Made by a program: the position numbers and the translations under genes
From: Metabacillus niabensis
Lineage (GTDB): Bacteria; Bacillota; Bacilli; Bacillales; Bacillaceae
DNA length: 44,648 bases
Assembly: GCF_020524345.1 (NCBI RefSeq)
Contig: NZ_JAIVLH010000033.1
Location: 1-44,648, forward strand
Direction of reading: 5' to 3'
Notes under the pieces: model-generated
What the model was told of the DNA's origin: nothing
The model's database searches: none
What the model saw: only the letters and a program-made list of their open reading frames with translations
Shown: positions 34,787 through 42,639 of the stretch, in pieces
Layout of the letters: every line of letters begins with the position of its first letter
Numbering within the stretch: position 1 is the first letter of the stretch

Positions 34787-35554
34787 TCAATCATATTGTA
34801 ACTTCTCTTTGAGTTTCCCAATTGAAAATAAGATCTGTGAAATTAAATTACACAACAAGATTCCTACTAGACCTCCCATTGTATAAAGAAGAATGTCATC
34901 AACATCAAACTGCCCTGCTTTCAAGATGTATTGTGAAATTTCAATCGTTGATGCAGCCACTACTATGATTTGAAGTTTTCTTAATAGCTTTAGTTGCTTT
35001 AACAGTAGTGATAAGAATATACCTAGTGGTAAAAATGCCAAGATTTGTCCTAGAGTATTGTACAACACAATATCCAGATTGAAGTTGTTATGATTTAGAA
35101 TGTAATGACTAATATTCTTAAGGGGGATAAAGTTCGTATTTAAACTAAACACATATTTATCAAAGATGCTAATATCACTACGAAGGTAGGGCATAAAATT
35201 GGAATGACCATCTCCGAGTGGTATATTACGTAAATCAGTTAGTATGCGTTTGATAAGAAGTTCTGATAACAGAACATATGTATACCATAAAAATAAGCAC
35301 CATATGCCAAAATGAACAAACTTATAGAAAGGTACCAATGAATCTTGCATTCCTTTTCGAATTTTAGACTCTTTTCCGAAGGATTCAATAGCCTTTTCTA
35401 TTGCCACAGTTTCACTAAAGCCCTCCATTTTGTATTCCTCTTTTAACATACCCAAGTGGTCAAGAAATTCTTCTTCTATCTCAAGTCTCTCTTTTTCATC
35501 ACACTTCAAATCTTTGACTAAATTTTTTACGTAATCTTCAATGCTTTTCCCCAT
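34787..35554 (-). CDS. VanZ-family protein with an N-terminal HAAS-like domain
   Basis: The 255-residue protein starts with a helical cytoplasmic domain (1-75, EIEEEFLDHLGMLKEEY and IEKAIESFGKE) of the type found next to PadR regulators. It continues with a VanZ-like membrane domain: FVHFGIWCLFLWYTYVLLS, then YNTLGQILAFLPLG and FDVDDILLYTMGGLVG. VanZ relatives give low-level teicoplanin resistance in some bacteria; many others are unstudied. The gene overlaps padR by 28 nt, and GGAGGG lies inside padR, so translation is coupled. Confidence 0.83.
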   Translation of the reverse strand: MGKSIEDYVKNLVKDLKCDEKERLEIEEEFLDHLGMLKEEYKMEGFSETVAIEKAIESFGKESKIRKGMQDSLVPFYKFVHFGIWCLFLWYTYVLLSELLIKRILTDLRNIPLGDGHSNFMPYLRSDISIFDKYVFSLNTNFIPLKNISHYILNHNNFNLDIVLYNTLGQILAFLPLGIFLSLLLKQLKLLRKLQIIVVAASTIEISQYILKAGQFDVDDILLYTMGGLVGILLCNLISQILFSIGKLKEKLQYD

Positions 35555-35877
35555 ATTAATCCCTCCGAGCTAACTTTGATTAGTTCATTAACTTTTTTCC
35601 ATTCTCCTAGTTTTCTACTTAGTTCTTTCTTACCACTATCAATGATCTTGTAATATTTTCTTCTGCCCCCATACTGGGAATCTTCCCAATAAGATTCAAT
35701 CCACTCTTTTTTTTCTAATCTTTTTAAAGCTGGGTATAATGTTCCTTCGCTCATATTATAGAGGTCGTTACTATTTTCTTTTAATGTTTTAACAATCTCA
35801 TATCCGTACATTTCTTTTTTAGAAAGAAGAGAAAGGATTAAAATATCGATACTTCCCTTCATAATTTCTTTGTCCAT
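35527..35877 (-). CDS. PadR-family transcriptional regulator
   Basis: The 116-residue protein has the PadR winged helix: MKGSIDILILSLLSKKEMYG, YEIVKTL and EGTLYPALKRLEKKEWIES. It belongs to the short subfamily with a brief C-terminal helix. It is the first gene of a two-gene operon with the VanZ/HAAS protein, the typical pairing in which PadR represses the operon and responds to envelope stress. That function is inferred from family context. Confidence 0.87.
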   Translation of the reverse strand: MDKEIMKGSIDILILSLLSKKEMYGYEIVKTLKENSNDLYNMSEGTLYPALKRLEKKEWIESYWEDSQYGGRRKYYKIIDSGKKELSRKLGEWKKVNELIKVSSEGLIWGKALKIT

Positions 35878-35951
35878 ATAAACGTCCTCCTGGTAACTTT
35901 TTCAAGTCCATTGTATTACAATGTACATCGAATAACAAGAGTACTTTCAAA

Positions 35952-36002
35952 TGATAAGCACAGTCCTTATTCAAGAATGCGCCTAATTGATGAAACTGAT
36001 TA
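35952..36002 (-). repeat. interspersed hairpin repeat, copy Q
   Basis: GATAAGCACAGTCCTTATTC, AAGAATGCGCCTAATTGATG and AAACTGATT. It lies 12 bp after the stop of the small membrane gene at 36014. Confidence 0.68.
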
Positions 36003-36013
36003 TTTAAGTAAAA

Positions 36014-36145
36014 CTATTTTCCTTTGTCTTTCTTTAATAGTTCAATGATTTCATCGTTTTGTTCGTTGTTTTTTTTCAACTTTCCGTCAATTGATAAGCA
36101 ACTTATTGCTATTATTACAAGACTGATAGCTATAATAAACACCAA
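36014..36145 (-). CDS. small one-helix membrane protein (43 aa), TTG start
   Basis: The frame encodes a membrane segment (VFIIAISLVIIAISCL) and a charged tail (KLKKNNEQNDEIIELLKK). GGGAG lies 7 nt before TTG at 36143-36145. Layout resembles that of the small proteins at 25651 and 39545. The family is not recognised. Confidence 0.5.
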   Translation of the reverse strand: MVFIIAISLVIIAISCLSIDGKLKKNNEQNDEIIELLKKDKGK

Positions 36146-36370
36146 GATTCTTCTCCCTTTTTTGCACCTTTTATAGATAGTTTATTACTTCCATTTATAC
36201 TTTTCCGTTCTTGCGCTTCGTTTGTGACTCGAAATTCAACAATTGACATAAGTTGAAACTATATTTCTACACTCGCGAAAAAAAGATCCTTCTTTAAAAA
36301 AGATGCCTTATGTAAAAATTTCGTATTTGGCAATTAGTAACACTGTATAAATGTTGCATTTTTTCATGAT
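36146..36370. other. intergenic stretch with a decayed hairpin repeat
   Basis: At 36205-36250 there is a degenerate copy (TTCTTGCGCTTCGTTTG, ATTCAACAATTGAC). It lies after the RodA-like gene on the minus strand. Confidence 0.35.
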
Positions 36371-37510
36371 TTAATCAAACATATATATTTTGTTTCTAAA
36401 GCTAATGCTTAACACTAATCCTAGAGCTAACATATTCCCTATCATAGAACTTCCACCATAGCTTATTAAAGGAAGTGGTATTCCGGTAATGGGAAGTAAT
36501 CCAATAGTCATACCAATATTTTGGAATGCGTGAAAAGTAATCATGGTAATAACCCCAATACATATGTATGAAGAATATTGATCTTTTATATCTAATGAAA
36601 GTTTAACTATTCTATAAATTAATAAAAAATATAAAGAAATTACAATTGCTGCACCATAAAATCCAAACCTATTGGCAATGACACTAAAAATGAAATCAGT
36701 GTGACTTTCAGGTATATGGACCGGATTATCTGTAATTCCATGTAATTGACCAGAGCCAATTCCTAATAAAGATTGATATAAATGATAGCCTTCTCCTTGT
36801 CTATAAGTTTCTGGGTCTAACCACGCATAGATCCTACCTAATTGATACTTTTTAATCCCAAATGAAGAAATAATATCGGGTTGATAGATTATTAAATAGA
36901 TCAAAGCTCCACCTATTATACTAATACTTAAAAATACCGGAGTAATAATTTTCCATGATATCCCTGATATAAAAACTAATCCACAATAAATAGAAATTAG
37001 AACTAATGACGTACCAAGGTCTGGTTGCTGCATTATTAATATGATAGGTATCATGGTGGTAATAGTCATTTTTACTAATAGGGATAGATCATCTTTAATA
37101 CTAGCATTTGCATGACTTGATTTCTTAATAATATAACTAAGGGATATAATTAAAGATATCTTTGTGATTTCAGAAGATTGAAAAGATATGCCAGGTAGTG
37201 TAAACCAGCTTTTAGCACCATTTATCTCCCTCGCAATTGATTCAGGAGCTATTATCAAAAATACTAAAAGAAGTATTGAAAACGAATATATGTACCACCT
37301 AAGTTTTTGGATTTGTTCCATATCAAAGTACATTACACCAATAATTATAAAACCACCTATTATGTACCAAATTATCTGTTTAACAAGAAAATTCTCGGTT
37401 AATTCCCCTATGATCTGTGCATTATATATAGCTATACAGCTAACGAGGAAGAAAAGTATTAATAGTAAAATTAAACTGTAATCAAAATTATTATTTCTAT
37501 GATTTTCCAT
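36371..37510 (-). CDS. RodA/FtsW/SpoVE-family glycosyltransferase paralogue
   Basis: This 379-residue SEDS protein has about ten membrane helices. Family hallmarks are SFQSSEITKISLII, MQQPDLGTSLVL, GITDNPVHIPESHTDFIFSV with the catalytic Asp loop, and PLPLISYGGSSM. SEDS proteins polymerise lipid II into glycan strands. It lacks the cell-division or mre neighbours of the main copies, so it is an accessory paralogue, perhaps for sporulation or stress. AAGGAG precedes the ATG. Confidence 0.88.
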   Translation of the reverse strand: MENHRNNNFDYSLILLLILFFLVSCIAIYNAQIIGELTENFLVKQIIWYIIGGFIIIGVMYFDMEQIQKLRWYIYSFSILLLVFLIIAPESIAREINGAKSWFTLPGISFQSSEITKISLIISLSYIIKKSSHANASIKDDLSLLVKMTITTMIPIILIMQQPDLGTSLVLISIYCGLVFISGISWKIITPVFLSISIIGGALIYLIIYQPDIISSFGIKKYQLGRIYAWLDPETYRQGEGYHLYQSLLGIGSGQLHGITDNPVHIPESHTDFIFSVIANRFGFYGAAIVISLYFLLIYRIVKLSLDIKDQYSSYICIGVITMITFHAFQNIGMTIGLLPITGIPLPLISYGGSSMIGNMLALGLVLSISFRNKIYMFD

Positions 37511-37612
37511 TCATTAAACTCCTTGATAATTATGTTTCCTTTAAAAGAAAATCGGATACTAAAAATTATTTACTCTAGAAGATTCATTTAGCGATATCAT
37601 TCACACAAACTA

Positions 37613-38185
37613 TTAATCTGTTCGCACAACATATTCCTTTACTTTATCACTATTGTCAAAATCAATTACTAACCATTCACTGTCAATAGAAATAATGCCT
37701 CTTTCATTTCCAAGATAATAAACAATATTTTTGTCATTTTTAAAATATTCTGTGTCAGTTGGTGGACCTAGTAATGTCATAACTTCACTTTTAGTCTTTC
37801 CTTTCAAATCATATGTGCTTATTAAATCATCTACCATGTACACTCTGTCAGACATATTTTCAACCCATTTTTCTGTTGTGAAATTCGTTTTATATTCATT
37901 TATCCCTAACATGACTGCACAGATGAAAAAAGGTATAGTACCCATAATAATGATAAAGTTAAGATTCTCCTTTGCTTTCCTATCATTTTTTATATCGACT
38001 CGTTTCCATATAATTAGTATAGTTAATAGAAATAAAATAAATGGTAGGAGAATAGCAGGAACACTTATCATACTATACGAAGACTGTGCAAGAATAATAA
38101 ATAGGATGTAACCAAGATACAGTAGCCCGTACAAATATCCGAATATAATAGAAAAGCAACCAAACTTCCATTTGTTTTGTGTCAT
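37613..38185 (-). CDS. membrane protein with BamE/SmpA-like domain
   Basis: In the 190-residue protein, three membrane segments (about 12-33, 42-62 and 76-96) precede an extracytoplasmic domain (about 115-190). That domain contains KGKTKSEVMTLLGPPTDTEY and a small beta sheet, as in BamE/SmpA folds, which occur in Firmicutes as lipoproteins and membrane proteins of unknown role. It is monocistronic. Confidence 0.7.
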   Translation of the reverse strand: MTQNKWKFGCFSIIFGYLYGLLYLGYILFIILAQSSYSMISVPAILLPFILFLLTILIIWKRVDIKNDRKAKENLNFIIIMGTIPFFICAVMLGINEYKTNFTTEKWVENMSDRVYMVDDLISTYDLKGKTKSEVMTLLGPPTDTEYFKNDKNIVYYLGNERGIISIDSEWLVIDFDNSDKVKEYVVRTD

Positions 38186-38317
38186 ATGAAACTCCTTTTT
38201 ATTTCTTTTTAATACACTTTAAATTTTAACATAATTATCCAAAAATGTTATTACTTATCAAATTTAACTCTTGATAGTTTAAGGTACCCCTTCACAACCT
38301 TCAATTCATTCTACTGG

Positions 38318-38400
38318 GATCTTCGCCAGTCTGGCCATAAAAATAAAAAAGCACTTACCTTTATTTAAGATAAGCACTCGCTTGTTGAATAGCATTTTTA
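38318..38400 (-). repeat. interspersed hairpin repeat, copy R
   Basis: GATCTTCGCCAGTCTGGCC, AAAAAAGCACTTACCTTTATT, TAAGATAAGCACTCGCTTG. It is subtype 2. On the minus strand a long T-rich run (TTTTTTATTTTTA) follows, giving a strong terminator for the AlkD-like gene region. Confidence 0.75.
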
Positions 38401-38459
38401 ATTGTATAGTATCGTTTTACTACGCAGCTGGAAAGTTGTTCTTCTTAAAGATAAGTTCT

Positions 38460-38588
38460 CTACAGTTCAAAAAGAGATATGGGTGAATCCTTTACATCTT
38501 CCTCGCATATTTTACTAACTAGCTGCCAAAACTTATTTTTCGGTCCAAGCCTATTACAATTTTCATATTGAGGCTTTGAATATTGCAT
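38460..38588 (-). CDS. possible small gene downstream of the AlkD-like gene (42 aa)
   Basis: An ATG frame encodes MQYSKPQYENCNRLGPKN and KFWQLVSKICEEDVKDSPIS, ending FEL. Composition is protein-like. AGGG lies only 4 nt from the ATG. It begins 29 bp after the AlkD-like stop and ends shortly before repeat copy R. It could be a small co-transcribed gene or the tail of a lost gene; the family is unknown. Confidence 0.35.
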   Translation of the reverse strand: MQYSKPQYENCNRLGPKNKFWQLVSKICEEDVKDSPISLFEL

Positions 38589-38616
38589 TAAACCCTAATA
38601 AATTTTTCAGAGGTAA

Positions 38617-39285
38617 CTAATTATTATGTCGTTTGTTAACTTCAATCGTAATGAACTCCGGCAAATAGTTGGGAGTACATCCTTTTGCTACCATTTCATC
38701 TTTGTAAAGACCCGTTATCTCACCAAGTTTAATACAACGTGCACGATTCTTTTCATCATAAACGCCTATCCAGCCTGCGGTGAAATTCATAGCCCATTGA
38801 ACTTCCGGTTCTTCCTGCGTTATATTAGCTTCTATTGCAGATAGCAAGTCTGCCGTGTTATCAGGCGGTGTTTGTCCAGTCCATCTCAATCGCGCTTGAT
38901 AATACCAGAAAGTTCGCCTTTGAAGAGCAGAAGGACTATTTTCCCATGATTCCATCAATGCAATTTTTTTCTTGTCTTTGGTGAGCTGATTCGCCATTAA
39001 CCAATCCATTAAGTTATTTCGCTCATTAAAAGTGTGAATCTGCATATCCTTATCCAGATTATTTAGCACATCTTGTGAAAGAAGTTTTTTGTCCATAATT
39101 AAGATTGCTAATAGTCTGGGCAAAAACTCTTCGGTTGACCAAAGTTCCATAGCTAGTTCGTGGTCTTTTTTAATGTCCTTCGCGATTTTTCGTAAGTCGC
39201 CTAGCTTAGTTTTACTATTGATCTGAGATAGAATGTTTTCTGCTTTTGAAGAGCGTTTTATTTCTGTATCTTTTTTTTCATCCAT
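38617..39285 (-). CDS. AlkD-like DNA alkylation repair protein
   Basis: This 222-residue all-helical protein belongs to the HEAT-repeat DNA alkylation repair group. Segments such as LRKIAKDIKKDHELAMELW, TEEFLPRLLAILIMD and SWENSPSALQRRTFWYYQAR are typical. Close relatives flip or excise alkylated bases, but activity here is untested. The ATG at 39285 has AGGAG 9 nt upstream; the longer frame starts with a TTG that overlaps that site. Confidence 0.82.
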   Translation of the reverse strand: MDEKKDTEIKRSSKAENILSQINSKTKLGDLRKIAKDIKKDHELAMELWSTEEFLPRLLAILIMDKKLLSQDVLNNLDKDMQIHTFNERNNLMDWLMANQLTKDKKKIALMESWENSPSALQRRTFWYYQARLRWTGQTPPDNTADLLSAIEANITQEEPEVQWAMNFTAGWIGVYDEKNRARCIKLGEITGLYKDEMVAKGCTPNYLPEFITIEVNKRHNN

Positions 39286-39544
39286 TTTATACAACTCCTT
39301 TAGTAAAGCACCGTTTCATAATATGTCCTTGACGGGATATATCAAGATCTTAATTTTGTTATAAGTCTTATTGCAGTGGTGTACCTCCAAAGTTTACCTT
39401 TTTTAATAATGTAGCAAAGCTTTTTTCCAATTATAATATAAGAGCAACCATCTTTAATATAATAATAACATTTACTTCCTATTAATTAGATACGAAAAGA
39501 GCATTCCTTTTTATAGAAAAGCCCCGTTACTTCAATAAGAATAA

Positions 39545-39721
39545 CTAATCTTCTGAATCTAATTTATCTTGCTGATTAACTTTGTATATCGTTTTCAGTG
39601 TGTTGTTTATATTATTTAGGCTTAATAATATAAAGCCAAGCATTATAAAGGTTATAATTTCTCCTGTAAAAAAAGCAATGACACCTAAAATCAAGAAGTA
39701 AAAACTGTACCCCCAATTATT
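39545..39721 (-). CDS. small membrane protein (about 58 aa), start unclear
   Basis: A frame open from 39721 encodes NNWGYSFYFLILGVIAFF, TGEIITFIMLGFILLSL and a polar tail KVNQQDKLDSED. Two membrane segments are clear. The frame has no ATG, GTG or TTG at its 5' end, only AGGA before AATAAT. The start has probably been lost, or an unusual codon is used. The family is not recognised. Confidence 0.4.
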   Translation of the reverse strand, partial: NNWGYSFYFLILGVIAFFTGEIITFIMLGFILLSLNNINNTLKTIYKVNQQDKLDSED

Positions 39722-39789
39722 CCTTCACAAAACTCCCCATTTCTTTATTCATTAATTCTATCTCTAATAACCAACTTCTTCCACTAAAC

Positions 39790-40078
39790 TTGCCCGTTAG
39801 CTTAAGGACATTTTTTCACAAAGTCACCTAATAATCATCATATTTATTGCGCAATATGTGTCTACTGCATACTTAACAGAGATCTTCCACAATCGGGTCA
39901 GTATGCGGAAGAAAGAGATATGTTTAGAATCTGATGTATCATTCCTCTAGAGGTGTTAATAACGCATATCCTTAGTTTCTGCACACTAAAAAACGCCTCA
40001 ATCCCAGTATTATCAAGAAATTAAGACGTTTAACTACTCATTTCCAGTTGTATTAATAAATATTTCACCCGAAGTTAA
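39790..40078 (-). repeat. type-2 interspersed repeat, copy 3
   Basis: TTGCCCGTTAGCTTAAGGAC, TTTTCACAAAGTC, CTTCCACAATCGGGTC, GAAAGAGATATGTTTAGAAT and GTGTTAATAACGCATATCC correspond to copies 1 and 2 without gaps in the aligned middle part. The hairpin is at 39989-40034. Confidence 0.68.
39989..40034 (-). terminator. terminator-like hairpin inside type-2 repeat copy 3
   Basis: AAACGCCTCAAT and ATTAAGACGTTT pair. The GCC/GAC position is a mismatch if read on plus-strand RNA but a G-U wobble on minus-strand RNA. Confidence 0.55.
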
Positions 40079-40146
40079 GAAGCTGCCAAAAGGGGGTACC
40101 ATTGCTGCACAGCACACCCCTACTGTTCAACAGTGCCGTATTTCAC

Positions 40147-40187
40147 AAAAAATATCCGGTACCCCAAAGGATAGGGGCACCGGATAG
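40147..40187 (-). terminator. intrinsic terminator after adcA
   Basis: On the minus strand ATCCGGTGCCCC and GGGGTACCGGAT form a strong stem with one wobble, followed by ATTTTTT. Confidence 0.85.
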
Positions 40188-40231
40188 ATGACTAAAATCG
40201 TTATTGTATTGATTTATCTTAAGGTTGCTAA

Positions 40232-41794
40232 TCAATGCATCATCATTTCTTCAGCGACTTCCTCACCGCTTAGATCAGAGAAGTAATAAGTCGGCCAGTT
40301 GGTAACTTCTTCAAGCAGTGCTTCCCGGTCATCTCCCCAATATAAGTGATAGTGATGTGCATCGGTTGGCTCGATGCTGTGATCACTGAACTGGATATAG
40401 GCTGGCATTTTTCCTTCCTGTTCTTCAGAAAGTTTGAAAATGTACCGCACTCCTCGGTTTCCTTTTTCATAGGTCAGCACTTCGTATCCGTCATAGACGT
40501 AGCTTCCTGACGACTTTTCGCCATCTTCAAAGAAGGTAAACGTATCTCCCTCAATGATAATGCGATCCACGGCTGTTTTATAACCGATTGTATAGTATTC
40601 TTTGTATTCCTCAGCTGTCATATCTCCCTCTTCTGCTTTATGGGCGAATACTTCGTCTAATGTTCCATCAAGTAAATAAGGGTAGACGGATTGCCAGTCA
40701 CCTTCCCAGTCGGATAACTTACGATCTTTAATTTGATCATCTTCGAAATATCCATCATGGATTTTTTGTGCCTCTTCGTCTAATTCATGGTTGTGCTCGT
40801 GACTATGATCATGATCGTGATCATCAACTTCCACAGCAGCAGAATCTGCCAATGCAGTCGTCAATTGAGTTAGATTCTGACGCATTAACGTGAAATAGTC
40901 CTCTTCATTTTCGATATCATCTTCTGTTAAAACGGAAAGATTATGAAGTCGAAGGGATTCTGCGCCAATTTCTTCTCTGACGACATCCGCTACTTTTGTT
41001 GTTATGTTCTGTTCGAAAAAGACGTAGTGTAACCCATATTGATCGGCTGTTTCAATAATATTCTCCAACTCTTTTTGTGAAGGCTCATCAGTTGGGCTTA
41101 AGCCAGAGACAGCAATTTGATGTACATCGTATGCTTCCTCCCAATAACCATAAGCTGCATGAGAGACAATGAAGTGATTGCCTGGCGTCTCTTTCAATTG
41201 AGTGGAGAATTCTTCATGAAGTCCCTCAAGCTCCCCTTTTAGTGACTCGAAATTCTCATTAAAAAATTCTTCTTTTTCAGGCCTTAACTCTACTAACATA
41301 TCTTTTACATTTTCGGCTAGTTTAATAGAACGAATTGGATCAAGCCACACGTGCGGGTCCTGATCTCCATGATCGTGGTCATGGTCGTGGTCATGGTCGT
41401 GATCACTCTCATTCAACTCAATTCCCTCGGCAGCTTCGATGATTTTTACATCTTCTGATTCAACCGCATTTGCGATTTTTTCAGCATAAGTCTCTAATCC
41501 CGCACCATTAAAAATAAATGCATCTGCTTCTGCAATGTTTATCATTTCTTTTGAAGTCGGCTCGTATGTATGTGAGTCAGAACCAGGGGGCAAAATCGAT
41601 TCGACCACCGCTTCTTCGCCTGCAATCTGTTCTGCAAAAAACTGCAGTGGATATACCGTTGTATAAATTTTCAACTGTTCGGCTGAAGAAGATTCCTCCT
41701 CCTCACCGCTAGTTCTATTTGCATTGTCTCCACCACATGCAGTAAGGAATAAAACAATCAATAAACTAGGAAAAGCCATCCATATTTTTCTCAT
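40232..41794 (-). CDS. adcA: zinc ABC transporter substrate-binding lipoprotein with ZinT domain (AdcA)
   Basis: The 520-residue lipoprotein captures zinc at the cell surface. It has a signal peptide with lipobox LTAC (Cys20). Residues about 35-335 form the ZnuA/TroA fold with a His/Asp-rich loop (EGIELNESDHDHDHDHDHD region) and a second His-rich stretch (HDHDHSHEHNHE). The C-terminal ~180 residues are a ZinT domain (HDGYFEDDQIKDRKLSDWEG, HHYHLYWG), the AdcA arrangement. The ATG at 41794 has GAGGAGG 6 nt upstream; the frame further upstream is spurious. No permease or ATPase gene adjoins. A Zur box overlaps its promoter. Confidence 0.93.
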   Translation of the reverse strand: MRKIWMAFPSLLIVLFLTACGGDNANRTSGEEEESSSAEQLKIYTTVYPLQFFAEQIAGEEAVVESILPPGSDSHTYEPTSKEMINIAEADAFIFNGAGLETYAEKIANAVESEDVKIIEAAEGIELNESDHDHDHDHDHDHGDQDPHVWLDPIRSIKLAENVKDMLVELRPEKEEFFNENFESLKGELEGLHEEFSTQLKETPGNHFIVSHAAYGYWEEAYDVHQIAVSGLSPTDEPSQKELENIIETADQYGLHYVFFEQNITTKVADVVREEIGAESLRLHNLSVLTEDDIENEEDYFTLMRQNLTQLTTALADSAAVEVDDHDHDHSHEHNHELDEEAQKIHDGYFEDDQIKDRKLSDWEGDWQSVYPYLLDGTLDEVFAHKAEEGDMTAEEYKEYYTIGYKTAVDRIIIEGDTFTFFEDGEKSSGSYVYDGYEVLTYEKGNRGVRYIFKLSEEQEGKMPAYIQFSDHSIEPTDAHHYHLYWGDDREALLEEVTNWPTYYFSDLSGEEVAEEMMMH

Positions 41795-41825
41795 ATGTAT
41801 CCTCCTCTTTATTTTCACATAAAAC

Positions 41826-41854
41826 AATATATCGTAATCATTACGATTTGTAAA
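41826..41854 (-). promoter_or_regulatory. Zur-controlled promoter of adcA
   Basis: On the minus strand TTTACA (41849-41854) and TATATT (41826-41831) are separated by 17 bp. The perfect palindrome TCGTAATCATTACGA (41832-41846, plus strand) fills nearly the whole spacer. It matches the 7-1-7 Zur box of Bacillus. With zinc, Zur would block RNA polymerase. Confidence 0.9.
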
Positions 41855-41956
41855 TAGTAATAGTTCCTTTTTAGGACAATTTCGTTCAGGTGTGTAGAGG
41901 TTGTTAAATTCGGTACAAAATATTTTAGAAGACACATCCTAGACAAAACATGATAA

Positions 41957-41995
41957 AAGAAATCACACCCTTATCAAGATTAGCGCTTTATAATA
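41957..41995 (-). repeat. interspersed hairpin repeat, copy S (partial)
   Basis: AAGAAATCACACCCTTATC, AAGATTAGCGCTTTATAAT. It is fused to the AraC remnant that starts immediately after it. Confidence 0.55.
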
Positions 41996-42105
41996 ACCTA
42001 GGTTTTTCTTCCCAGAGTCATTTCAATAAAATGTTCAAACAATACACTGAACTTACACAAAAGGAATACCGTCTAAAATATTTTCGGAACAACTGGACCA
42101 AATAA
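41993..42105 (+). pseudogene. AraC-family regulator, C-terminal fragment
   Basis: The plus frame reads LGFSSQSHFNKMFKQYTELT and QKEYRLKYFRNNWTK, the last helix-turn-helix of AraC/XylS proteins. Everything before it is missing; the sequence to the left is a hairpin repeat. It ends at TAA 42103-42105 and is followed by an inverted repeat. Confidence 0.78.
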
Positions 42106-42113
42106 TGCAAAAT

Positions 42114-42142
42114 ACCGGATGAAAGAATATCTCTCATCCGGT
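42114..42142. terminator. hairpin after the AraC remnant
   Basis: ACCGGATGAAAGA and TCTCTCATCCGGT pair well (one wobble). The flanks are only moderately T-rich, so efficiency is uncertain. It may be the old terminator of the AraC gene. Confidence 0.55.
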
Positions 42143-42321
42143 GTGTATCCTTCTTATACAAAATATAGGAGTCCTAACAATATTATTATTTATTAAAAGG
42201 TTAATTAAAAAAGGTAAAGCTGTCCCTTATAAAAGGACATATTTTACAAGGATAATTAATACTACATCACATTTCTCACATTAAATCATTCCCATTATAA
42301 AAACCTCTCTTATTCAAGAAT

Positions 42322-42388
42322 ATGGCCTTATAAATGAAAAAGAGCGACATCCTTATTCAAGAATGACGCTTGATTGTCTAAGATAACA
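42322..42388 (-). repeat. interspersed hairpin repeat, copy T
   Basis: TATGGCCTTATAAATGAAAA, AGAGCGACATCCTTATTCAA, GAATGACGCTTGATTGTC. A partial duplicate of its core (CTCTTATTCAAGAAT) lies immediately before it. It ends 25 bp from the stop of the small gene at 42413. Confidence 0.78.
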
Positions 42389-42412
42389 AATATTTACTAT
42401 AAGCTAGTTTTG

Positions 42413-42577
42413 TTATGAAGTCATCGTAGGATAGATATATGTAACTTTTGTTGTCGTAACACACGTATTGAGATTTGTTATTCTCTCCTCAATTGAAAAT
42501 GAAGAATAAAGGGTATCTATAATTAGATATGTTAGTATTGCTGAAAAACTAATAAATATTCCTACTGCACGTTTCAT
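42413..42577 (-). CDS. small membrane protein (54 aa)
   Basis: The ATG at 42575-42577 has GAGGTGG upstream. The product has one N-terminal membrane segment (AVGIFISFSAILTYLIID) and a polar extracellular-type tail that ends VTYIYPTMTS. It has no recognised family. It is followed by repeat copy T. Confidence 0.5.
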   Translation of the reverse strand: MKRAVGIFISFSAILTYLIIDTLYSSFSIEERITNLNTCVTTTKVTYIYPTMTS

Positions 42578-42639
42578 TATTTCCACCTCTTAAAACCACT
42601 TTTATACAAGTTTAATATAAAAAGGAAAACTTAATCTTT

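Noticed and set aside
41797-41935. N-terminal extension of AdcA by 47 residues
   Set aside because: It would cross the Zur box and promoter, and the ATG at 41794 has a strong ribosome binding site and a normal signal peptide.
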